Shown here: positions 47,589 to 54,560 of the stretch, piece by piece
Layout of the letters: every line of letters starts with the position of its first letter
Numbering within the stretch: position 1 is the stretch's first letter
Assembly (NCBI RefSeq): GCF_039522025.1
Contig: NZ_BAAADB010000004.1
Coordinates: forward strand, 1-64,000
Source of the DNA: Deinococcus depolymerans
Lineage (GTDB): Bacteria; Deinococcota; Deinococci; Deinococcales; Deinococcaceae
Direction: 5' to 3'
DNA: 64,000 bases
Notes under the pieces: generated by a model
What the model was told of the DNA's origin: nothing
The model's input: only the letters and a program-made list of their open reading frames with translations
Database searches by the model: none
Translations under genes and position numbers: made by a program

Positions 47589-49667
47589 GGAACAGGTGGC
47601 GGTCCCGTCGGTGGCCGTCCAGGTGACCGGGCAGCTCCGGTCGTTCCACACGAGTTGGCCCTGTCCGGCCTCCGGGGGGAGGAGTGTCCGGCCGAGGCTG
47701 TCCAGGGCCCACTCCTGCCCGGCGGCGCGGACGGTGCCGAACGCGGCGGGTTCATCCGGCCGGGCGAGGAAGGTCACAGTGCGCAGGCGCCTGAAGTTGG
47801 TGTGCCAGTCCACCTGCGTGCCGGCGGTGTCCTGCAGGGTGAAGGTCAGCCGGTCCTGCCCGACCAGGACCTCGATGGGCAGGTCGTTGACCTGAACGCT
47901 CAGCGTGTGGGGAGTGCCGGGGGTCACGCCGGCCAGCAGGAGCGTGCCGCGCGCGTCCGTGCGCCCGGCCGGCCGGCCATCGAGCAGCAGGAGCAGGTCG
48001 GGAAGGCCGGTCTGAACGGCGACCACGCCGCTGTCACCGGTTCGGGACCAGCGGCTGAGGCCGCCGGTGGAGACGAGGACGCTGCTCAGGTTCGCCTGCC
48101 AGGTGCCGCGGGTTGTGACGGAGGCGCCGATCCGTGCGGTCGAGCCGCCCGTCACGCCGAGCAGGCTCTCGCCTGGCGTGACCTGCGCCTGTACCGTCCA
48201 CGGTTCCGCCGGGCGGTACGTGACGTTCAGGGCGCGGCGCTCTCCGGTCAGCGCCTCAATGTCGGTGCCGGGGGCGACCTGCCACGTGACCCCCAGCTGC
48301 CAAGTCTGCTCCTGCGCGGTCCACCGGCCCCCGGCGCGGATCCGCAGGTCCGGTCGGGCCTGCCACTGACCGCTGAGGCTGACTTCGGTACCGCCGGCCG
48401 TCCAGTCGCCTGCGGCGCGCACCTGCCAGCGGTTCGCGCTCAATCCGAGGTCCACACCGGCGCCTGCACCGTCCCTCTGCGTGCCCCACGTGCCGTGCAG
48501 GCCGGCGTGCCAGGTGGCACCGTTCACCTCGCCCTGCGTCCGGTACGACGCGCCGAAACGTGACGCCCAGGCGTCGCCGTTCCGGCTGGTTTCGGCGGTG
48601 AGCGCCAGGGTGACCGGTCCGTTCCGGTACGTGCCGGTGACGCCGGCACCAGGGCCTGCGCCGCTCAGGACGCCCTGCGTGCTCCACAGCCAACTGCCGG
48701 CCGCGAAGGCGGCCCGCACCTGAAACGACGCGCCACCCGGCGTGACGGTCGCTTCCGCGGCGGCCCGCCAGTCACCGGGATTCAGGGAATGTCGCGGTGC
48801 GGGGAACGCCGTGCTGATCGTGCGAAGCCCCGCCTCCTCACGGACGGTGACCTGCACCTCTCCCGCCCGGTCAGGCAGGGGAATGCCCGTCAGGATCAGG
48901 GTGCCTGGCGCGGCCGTGACCGGTACGGCGGTGTTGCCGTCCACCTGCACGGTCACGCTGCCTCCCAGTGGAACGGGAACGGTCACGGGAGGAAGGGTCC
49001 GTTGACTGACGTGTGCGGCCGTCACGTGCGCGGCGGCACTCAGGCCGGCGGCGTTCCGCTGCACCTGCGCGCCGATCTCCGTGCCAGCCAGCCGCACGGT
49101 TGCGCCCAGCACGCCGCTGACACCGATCTGCCCGTCCGTGGCCTGCGTGTCCAGCTGACCGGACACGGTCACCGGTCCCGTCCGGTAGGACGGCCGGATG
49201 CCCAGCGTGCCGCTGACGTGACCCCCGGCCGTTCCGGACACCTGCGCGCTGACCGGGACGGTCACGACTGCCCACTCGCCCGGCAGCGCCCCGGACGGCC
49301 ATTCGGGCCGGACGGTCACGACGGGCAGCAACGTGACGTTCGGCGTGAACGTCAGTTGCAGGGCCGCCTCGTCCACCGTCCACGCCAGTTCTTCCCGGAT
49401 CAGCGTGCCCTCACCGTCCGGGCAGGGAAGGTCGCGCGCCACGTACCCGCCCTCCCCGGCGCCCAGTGCGCCGCGTTCAATCCACACCCGCGACCCGTCC
49501 GGGGCGCGCCGCACCAGCCACTCCCCGCGCGCGGAGGTCCCCATGCGGACGTCCATGATTTCCGCCGGCCACTCGCACAGCTGCGCGCCGGCCGCGCCGG
49601 TCAGCCCGGCGCTCAGGAGGGCGGCCCTGGCGAGCTGGGTGCTAGCGGGCCGACACCTTCGCTGCAT
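47586..49667 (-). CDS. Archaic chaperone-usher outer-membrane usher
   Basis: 693 residues, shorter than classical FimD-like ushers (800+). A signal peptide (to about GAAGAQ, 28) precedes an N-terminal domain with a Cys pair, a long stretch of alternating barrel strands (GTYRNGPVTLALTAETSR, RFGASYRTQGEVNGATWHAGLHG, SLSGQWQARPDLRIRAGG, NVTYRPAEPWTVQAQ), a carboxypeptidase-like plug-type segment (DARGTLLLAGVTPGTPHTLSVQV) and a C-terminal domain ending in a Cys pair (CPVTWTATDGTATC). It should form the pilus secretion pore. ATG 49667 has GGAGG 5 nt upstream and overlaps the chaperone gene by 26 bp. Confidence 0.82.
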   Translation of the reverse strand: MQRRCRPASTQLARAALLSAGLTGAAGAQLCEWPAEIMDVRMGTSARGEWLVRRAPDGSRVWIERGALGAGEGGYVARDLPCPDGEGTLIREELAWTVDEAALQLTFTPNVTLLPVVTVRPEWPSGALPGEWAVVTVPVSAQVSGTAGGHVSGTLGIRPSYRTGPVTVSGQLDTQATDGQIGVSGVLGATVRLAGTEIGAQVQRNAAGLSAAAHVTAAHVSQRTLPPVTVPVPLGGSVTVQVDGNTAVPVTAAPGTLILTGIPLPDRAGEVQVTVREEAGLRTISTAFPAPRHSLNPGDWRAAAEATVTPGGASFQVRAAFAAGSWLWSTQGVLSGAGPGAGVTGTYRNGPVTLALTAETSRNGDAWASRFGASYRTQGEVNGATWHAGLHGTWGTQRDGAGAGVDLGLSANRWQVRAAGDWTAGGTEVSLSGQWQARPDLRIRAGGRWTAQEQTWQLGVTWQVAPGTDIEALTGERRALNVTYRPAEPWTVQAQVTPGESLLGVTGGSTARIGASVTTRGTWQANLSSVLVSTGGLSRWSRTGDSGVVAVQTGLPDLLLLLDGRPAGRTDARGTLLLAGVTPGTPHTLSVQVNDLPIEVLVGQDRLTFTLQDTAGTQVDWHTNFRRLRTVTFLARPDEPAAFGTVRAAGQEWALDSLGRTLLPPEAGQGQLVWNDRSCPVTWTATDGTATCS

Positions 49668-50295
49668 GCGGCCCTCCACCCGCCTCGAACGTCACGCGTT
49701 CCACGCCCTCCGTGAGCGGCCAGCGCATCTCCCCGCCCGCCACGAGGACCAGGCTGCCCAGCGTGCGTCCGGGAACGCTGAGGTTCGCCAGCACGGCCCG
49801 CCGTCCCCCGGCGTTCCGCGCTGTCAGGACCGGTCCCTGCGGGCCGCGCTCAGTCCAGAAGGTCACGTCCGGCTCACCGTCCCGCGTGCGGACGTACAGG
49901 GGCACGCCGACACTCAGCAGGGACGAAACGGTGGCCATCCCGCCTGGAAGTGGGACCTGCTGCACCAGCACCCGGTACGTTGCCTCCGCGTTCGCGGGGG
50001 CCGCGCCGGTGAATCCGGCACGCAACACCTGCCGGGCCCCGGCGGTTACCGTGAAGGTGGGCGGGTTCAGGACCACTTCCGGTGCGGGTTGCAGGGTTTC
50101 CTGACCGTCCTGCGATACCCGCAGGACCGTCACGCGGTAACGGGCGGCGTCACGGCCGGTGTTCGTGACGGTGACCGACCCGGCTTTCGAGTGGCGCAGG
50201 TCGATCTCCAGGCTCAGTGGCGTGACCTGCAGGGTCGCGGCGAGGGCGGCGCCGCCAAGCAGTGGGCACAGGAGGGCGAGGGAAGCTGGGCGCAT
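49642..50295 (-). CDS. Periplasmic pilus chaperone (PapD-like)
   Basis: 217 residues: signal peptide (cleavage near ALA, 19), then two Ig-like domains. The first strand (LQVTPLSLEIDLRHSKAGSVTVTNTGRDAARYRVTVLRV), the RQVLRAGF strand and the alternating hydrophobic G1-type segment (AEATYRVLVQQVPL) match pilus chaperones, which donate a strand to pilin subunits. It precedes the usher gene with overlap, as in chaperone-usher loci. GGAGG lies 7 nt before the ATG. A palindromic repeat separates it from the pilin genes. Confidence 0.88.
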   Translation of the reverse strand: MRPASLALLCPLLGGAALAATLQVTPLSLEIDLRHSKAGSVTVTNTGRDAARYRVTVLRVSQDGQETLQPAPEVVLNPPTFTVTAGARQVLRAGFTGAAPANAEATYRVLVQQVPLPGGMATVSSLLSVGVPLYVRTRDGEPDVTFWTERGPQGPVLTARNAGGRRAVLANLSVPGRTLGSLVLVAGGEMRWPLTEGVERVTFEAGGGPHAAKVSAR

Positions 50296-50320
50296 TCAGG
50301 GGCCTCCGGGGAAGGGTGAG

Positions 50321-50455
50321 ACGGCCTCCGCTTGAACGGGTGACCGAAACCGTTCAATCCGAGAGAAGCGAGTGGGAGCAAAGAGGATGCCGGACGTGGA
50401 GGTGGCAACCCGGTGAAGTTCCGGGTGGTCAGCGAAACAAACGGAATCCGTATGA
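50321..50455. repeat. Palindromic repeat between pilin and chaperone genes
   Basis: ACGGCCTCCGCTTGAACGGGT...CCGTTCAATCCGAG hairpin, then GCCGGACGTGGAGGTGGC...GCGAAACAAACGGAATCCGTATGA. The pilin stop is 55 nt away. A hairpin at this place could set the ratio of abundant pilin to scarce chaperone and usher. Confidence 0.8.
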
Positions 50456-50509
50456 GCCGCCCGCTCCGGGCGGTTCACGCGGGCGGGCAGCGGTCAGGGT
50501 GTGAGCGGG

Positions 50510-51016
50510 TCAGTTCAGCAGGGTGATCTCGACCGTGTGCTGCGCCCGGTACTCACCCGGCACGGGGGTCTGACCGCCGTACAGCAGGAACGTCAGGGTG
50601 CGCACGTAGGGAACGGTGGTGGCCGTGACGGTCACGAGCCCCAGCGGGTCGCTGTCGTCCAGCGCGGCGTACTGACCGTTGTCGCTCACGCTGTCGAGGG
50701 TGTACTCCAGGGTGTCGGTGCCACCCACGCGGGTCAGGACGGTCGCGCCGCCGGGCGTGGCGGCGCTGGCTGTGACCAGCAGTGAGTACCGGGCGCCTTG
50801 CGTGCAGGTCACGCGGATGGTGCCGCTGGCACTCAGGGGGGCGCCGTCGTAGAAGCCGAACACGGCGTCTGAGGTGCTCAGGTCGCAGCCGGCCCCGACC
50901 CCGACGGTCACGGTGTACGGCGCGGACCCGCCGGGCGTGAGGGTACTGACGCTGCCAGAGGCGGCGGCCAGTGATTGCCAGGTCAGCAGCGCGAGGAGGG
51001 AGGGTCGCCGGCGCAT
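50510..51016 (-). CDS. Spore coat U-domain pilin subunit 2
   Basis: 168 residues with a signal peptide (cleavage near AAASG) and an SCPU (spore coat protein U) domain as in CsuA/B-type archaic pilins: a Gly/Thr/Ser-rich beta protein with a conserved Cys pair (VGAGCDLST and IRVTCTQGARYSLLV) and a C-terminal TVEITLLN strand. It begins 1 nt after the stop of the first pilin gene. An Ig-like pilin completed by strand exchange through the chaperone is expected. Confidence 0.88.
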   Translation of the reverse strand: MRRRPSLLALLTWQSLAAASGSVSTLTPGGSAPYTVTVGVGAGCDLSTSDAVFGFYDGAPLSASGTIRVTCTQGARYSLLVTASAATPGGATVLTRVGGTDTLEYTLDSVSDNGQYAALDDSDPLGLVTVTATTVPYVRTLTFLLYGGQTPVPGEYRAQHTVEITLLN

Positions 51017-51017
51017 G

Positions 51018-51491
51018 TCAGTTCATCAACGTGATGTTGATGTAGGTGCTGCCGGTGTGGGTTTGCGGCAGGACGCCGGTCTGCCCGGTGGGAACCGTGA
51101 CGGTGAGGTCGTAGGCGTCGGTGCCACCGTTACTGGTGACGGTGCTGCCGTTCGTGAAGGTGTACGTCAGGTTGGCATACAGGGAGCTGGTGTTCCCCGT
51201 GTTCGACAGGGTCATGAAGCCCGGTCCGGACAGCTGGTACTGCGCGCCGTTGGTGCACAGGACGTTCACGGCGTTGGTGGCCGTCTGCTGCAGGCCGTTC
51301 GGGTCGCTCGCGAGGTACGTGCCGCTCACGGTGATGTCGGTGGTGCTGAGGGTGCAGCCGGCTCCGGCGACCACCGTGACTTGCAGGGGCACGCTGTTGC
51401 TGGTCGCGGTGGGTGTGACGCTTCCGGTCGCGGCGTGCGCGGTGGAGAGCAGGATCATCAGCGTGCTGAGCAGGGCGGGTTTCGCGTTCAT
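51018..51491 (-). CDS. Spore coat U-domain pilin subunit 1
   Basis: 157 residues, first gene of the pilus operon. A signal peptide (cleavage after AHA, 20) is followed by an SCPU domain with the same pattern as subunit 2: VAGAGCTLST and VNVLCTNGAQYQLSG (Cys pair), then QTHTGSTYINITLMN at the C-terminus. It is rich in Thr, Ser and Asn, as expected of a surface fibre. ATG 51491 has a perfect GGAGGT 5 nt upstream; a longer open frame upstream lacks a signal peptide. The leader contains a hairpin (51545-51567). Two SARP-like genes lie upstream on the other strand. Confidence 0.88.
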   Translation of the reverse strand: MNAKPALLSTLMILLSTAHAATGSVTPTATSNSVPLQVTVVAGAGCTLSTTDITVSGTYLASDPNGLQQTATNAVNVLCTNGAQYQLSGPGFMTLSNTGNTSSLYANLTYTFTNGSTVTSNGGTDAYDLTVTVPTGQTGVLPQTHTGSTYINITLMN

Positions 51492-51544
51492 GGGGGACCT
51501 CCGGGGCAGAAGCGGATGTGGGGCGAGGAATGCCGGACGCGGAC

Positions 51545-51567
51545 CAGGATCCGGATCGGGGATCCTG
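51545..51567 (-). promoter_or_regulatory. Hairpin in the pilus operon leader
   Basis: CAGGATCC (51545-51552) and GGATCCTG (51560-51567) are perfect arms around a 7-nt loop, ~55 nt before the pilin ATG. It may stabilise or control the pilin mRNA. No clear -10 for this operon was found; a TTGACG lies at 51605-51600. Confidence 0.4.
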
Positions 51568-51630
51568 AGGCCACTGTGAGGGTGGGTGCGTGAAGGGAAC
51601 GTCAAGAATCGCCTTCAAACGGCGGGACCT

Positions 51631-51646
51631 TGTTACGCCGTGTTAC
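51631..51646. promoter_or_regulatory. Phased direct repeat, candidate SARP site
   Basis: TGTTAC occurs at 51631 and 51641, 10 bp apart, in the region between the pilus operon and the SARP-like gene. Four GAAC repeats (51717, 51725, 51736, 51745) at 8-11 bp spacing stand just before that gene. Confidence 0.35.
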
Positions 51647-51689
51647 CGGTCGCCGGGTCCGCCGGTGGCGCCCGCCAGGGCCTGACGCC

Positions 51690-51695
51690 TACGCT
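51690..51695 (+). promoter_or_regulatory. Possible -10 box (TACGCT) of the SARP/NTPase gene
   Basis: TACGCT lies ~67 nt before the chosen TTG start. A leader holding the GAAC repeats would result. No -35 is apparent. Confidence 0.3.
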
Positions 51696-51762
51696 GGGAG
51701 GCGGATTCGACCTGAGGAACGCGTGAACGGCGCGTGAACAGCCTGAACGGGGGAGGATGACC

Positions 51763-53118
51763 TTGAACCGAGCGGCCGACGGAACGGGAGAGGCGGGCAC
51801 GCAGGCAACACTGGACGTACTCGGGCGGGTCGCGTTACGGGTGGGCGGCGTGCCCGCCTCGCCGTGCGGGGAGTTGCCGCTGCGCCTGCTGGCCCTGCTC
51901 GCGCTGCAGGGACCCATCGGGCGGGAGGAGGCGGCCGATCTGTTGTGGAACGGCACGACCCGGCAGACCCTCCAGAGTCTGCGCACGGCCCTCTCGACCC
52001 TGCGCGCGGCGCTGCAGCGCGCGCCCGACGTCCTCGTGGTGTCCGGCGCGAACCTCTCGGTGAACCTGGACACGCTGTCGGTCGACGCGCTCAGGACGCC
52101 GGATGAGACGGAATTGCTGCGCTGGTGGCGCGGGCCCCTGCTGGCCGGGCGTGCATGCCGCGGCACGGACCGCTGGCTCGAATGGCGTCTGGGAACCGAA
52201 ACCCGCCTGCTTGAAGGGCATCTGTCCGCGTTGTTCGTGGCGGCAGCCCGGCAGCGGGAAGGCGGGCAGGCCGAAGCGTTCATGCGCCGCGCCAGGGAAC
52301 TGTCGGAGTCGTTCGGGGTTCTCCCGCGGGAGCCGTGGGGATCCGCGGCAGGGGGGGGCCTGCTGGGACGGGCGAGGGAACTGGCGGCCCTGCGCTGCGC
52401 GACGGGAAGTGTGCACGTCCGGGGTCCGCGCGGAGCGGGCCGGTCGAGTCTGGTGCGGGCAGCCTTTCCGGAGGCGGTCTGGTGCGCGCCGGACGGCGTG
52501 AGTGACAGGCCGGACCCCGGGTGGGTCGCGCGGGCAGTCGGGACGGGCCGCGCGGTGTTTGACGATGTGGAGGACATGCCGGAATGGGTGTGGCCGCTGG
52601 TGCGTTTTCTGGACGGGCGCGGGTGCCAGGTGATCCTGGTGTCGACGGGTCCCCTGCCGCCCCAGTGGCATGATCTCCCGGTGGTGGAAGTGGGGAGCGT
52701 GGCGCGGGAGACGCTGGTCCGCCTCGCTGCCACGCTGGCCCCGGCGTGGTCGGCAGTGGAGTTGCCAGCGCTGATCGTGCTGACGGAGGGCCTCCCGGGA
52801 CGGGCGGCGCGGCTCCTGCGAGGCGGCGGACCGACCCTGGAAGCGCTGTTGCGGGCGCGCCTGGCGCAGTTCAGTGAGGACATCCTGAGGGTGCTGTGGG
52901 TGTCGGACGGACCGCCGGTCGGTGAGATGGCGTGCCTGCGCGAGCGGTGTGGCCTGGACTGCGCCGCGCTGAGGGACGCGGTGAAGGTCCTGACAGACGC
53001 GGGCCTGTGGGCGGAAGGGCAGGTGGTGCATCCGCTGGTGTCCGAGGTGGCTGGTCAGTTACTGCCATGGTGGACGCGGCAGCTGCTGGAACCAGGACCG
53101 CTCAGCCGCGCGCCGTGA
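51763..53118 (+). CDS. SARP-like regulator with P-loop NTPase-like domain
   Basis: About 451 residues. The N-terminal winged helix (LDVLGRVALRVGGVP ... LPLRLLALLALQGPIGREEAADLLWNG ... QSLRTALSTLRAALQRAPDVLVVSGANLSVNLD) and an activation-domain-like helical part (to ~190) fit SARP proteins. A segment with a Walker A-like loop (VRGPRGAGRSSLV, ~225) and a possible Walker B (AVFDDVEDMP) follows, like a reduced STAND/AAA module. TTG 51763 is preferred over ATG 51757 because GGAGG is 6 nt from the TTG but touches the ATG. Divergence from the pilus operon suggests it controls that operon. Confidence 0.8.
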   Translation: MNRAADGTGEAGTQATLDVLGRVALRVGGVPASPCGELPLRLLALLALQGPIGREEAADLLWNGTTRQTLQSLRTALSTLRAALQRAPDVLVVSGANLSVNLDTLSVDALRTPDETELLRWWRGPLLAGRACRGTDRWLEWRLGTETRLLEGHLSALFVAAARQREGGQAEAFMRRARELSESFGVLPREPWGSAAGGGLLGRARELAALRCATGSVHVRGPRGAGRSSLVRAAFPEAVWCAPDGVSDRPDPGWVARAVGTGRAVFDDVEDMPEWVWPLVRFLDGRGCQVILVSTGPLPPQWHDLPVVEVGSVARETLVRLAATLAPAWSAVELPALIVLTEGLPGRAARLLRGGGPTLEALLRARLAQFSEDILRVLWVSDGPPVGEMACLRERCGLDCAALRDAVKVLTDAGLWAEGQVVHPLVSEVAGQLLPWWTRQLLEPGPLSRAP

Positions 53119-53196
53119 GGCGTCCGGCATCCGGTACGATGAAGCCCGTTGTCCCTCGCGTCTTCCCGAAACCAGCAGACCGGGAGTGTGGAATGC

Positions 53197-54441
53197 ATGA
53201 AGCCAGTGCTGACGGCCGCGCTGCACAAAGGAGCCTGCGCGGTGTACTGGCAGGGAGAGCCGCTGGACCTGTCCGAGAAGTGGGTGGTGTTCTACACCCT
53301 GCTGGCCGTGCATGAGGACCGGCACGTCACGACTGACGAGCTCTGCACCCATCATCCGTGGAGTCATCTCGCGCCGGACGTGGCGGGCCGGGACCTGTGG
53401 CGTTTCACGCGGCAGCACGAAACGAGGTTCTTCGGTCAGAGAATCACGAGCAGTCCGGCCCGCCAGGGGTCCAGAGCCTTCACGGTGTCCAGCGTGCAGG
53501 TCGCCTTCCAGCCCGACCGTCGGTCGGTGGCGGATCACCTGCGGAGCCTCCGCTCGCAGGGGGGCGACTTTCCACTGGAACTCGGCGAGTGCACCCTGCT
53601 GCTCCAGGGTGGCCTGGTCGACCTGGCCCTGGCCCGGCTGGAAGAACTGCGGGGCCGGGTGCGGAACGCGAATGACGCCGCGCACCTGGAAACCCTCCGC
53701 GCCATGTGCCTGGACGAACAGGGCGGATTCCGCGCGACGGCCCCTCACCTGGGCACCCTGCTTCACCTGCTGCACAGCCCCGAGTTGACACGCGTGAACC
53801 GTGCACGGATTCTCACGCGGGCCGCGCGGCATCACATGCTCGCCGGTGAGGCGCACCTCGCCCAGGAGACCTTCACGCTGCTGCGTTCGCTGCTCTCCCC
53901 GGAAGACGGGCCTGACTACTGTCTGTATCACCTGAACTACGGGCTGTTCCTGCGGCGGCTCGGTGACCTCGACCGGGCCCTTCACCACCAGCGACTGGCG
54001 CATGACGTGGCGCTGCGCGTGCAGTGGTGGCACGGCGTGTACTCGGCCCGGTCGAACATGGTTATCGTGTACCTGTCACTGGCGGAAGCCGGGCCGTCAA
54101 GGGCGCGGGGCCGGCACCTGGAACGCGCGCTGGAATGGGCCCTGCGTACCCATTCGACCGTTACCATGACCCGCCAGCCCCTGGCGATGGCCGAGACGGC
54201 CCTGCTGATCGCGCGGGCGTACCGTCTGCTGAGCCGACCAGCGTGGGCGCGCCACTGGTTGAGGCGCGCGGCGGCCACCGCGCACCACCCGGACGCGCAC
54301 GAGCATCTGGCGCGATGCTGGGAGGAGCTGGCCCTTCTGGAGCATCAGGAAGGCAACCTGTTCACTGCCGAGCAGGCACGCCAGCGTGCCGAGCAGGAAC
54401 GTGCACTGAACGCTTGCAGCCCCTGCAGCGACGGGCACTGA
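53197..54441 (+). CDS. TPR regulator with N-terminal winged-helix-like region
   Basis: 414 residues from ATG 53197. The first ~110 residues (HKGACAVYWQGEPLDLSEKWVVFYTLLAVHEDRHVTTDELCTHH ... FTVSSVQVAF) resemble the OmpR-like winged helix of SARP proteins. The remainder is TPR-like helices (LGDLDRALHHQRLAHDVALRVQWWHGVYSARSNM, ARAYRLLSRPAWARHWLRRAA). A TACGAT -10 (53135-53140) would start the mRNA near 53147; a TTG at 53149 is an alternative leaderless start. GGAG lies 10 nt before 53197. It follows the SARP/NTPase gene and probably acts with it; its target is unknown. Confidence 0.7.
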   Translation: MKPVLTAALHKGACAVYWQGEPLDLSEKWVVFYTLLAVHEDRHVTTDELCTHHPWSHLAPDVAGRDLWRFTRQHETRFFGQRITSSPARQGSRAFTVSSVQVAFQPDRRSVADHLRSLRSQGGDFPLELGECTLLLQGGLVDLALARLEELRGRVRNANDAAHLETLRAMCLDEQGGFRATAPHLGTLLHLLHSPELTRVNRARILTRAARHHMLAGEAHLAQETFTLLRSLLSPEDGPDYCLYHLNYGLFLRRLGDLDRALHHQRLAHDVALRVQWWHGVYSARSNMVIVYLSLAEAGPSRARGRHLERALEWALRTHSTVTMTRQPLAMAETALLIARAYRLLSRPAWARHWLRRAAATAHHPDAHEHLARCWEELALLEHQEGNLFTAEQARQRAEQERALNACSPCSDGH

Positions 54442-54548
54442 CCGCTGAGGTCACCAGCCGTCCCTCTGCCGCAGCAGGTGCGCGGCATACGGACTCGGGT
54501 TGAGGGCAGGACCGTGCCTGAAGGCGGCCGGTCGGGGGCCCGGCCTGA

Positions 54549-54554
54549 TACGCT
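54549..54554 (+). promoter_or_regulatory. -10 box (TACGCT) of leaderless PAS-GGDEF-EAL gene
   Basis: TACGCT ends 6 nt before ATG 54561, which decides that start over the in-frame GTG at 54555. A repeat remnant (GCATACGGACTCGGGTTGA, 54486-54504) lies just upstream. Confidence 0.5.
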
Positions 54555-54560
54555 GTGGGC

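Noticed and set aside
51577..51605. Complete -35/-10 promoter for the pilus operon at TTGACG
   Set aside because: No TANNNT hexamer lies 16-18 bp downstream of the TTGACG.
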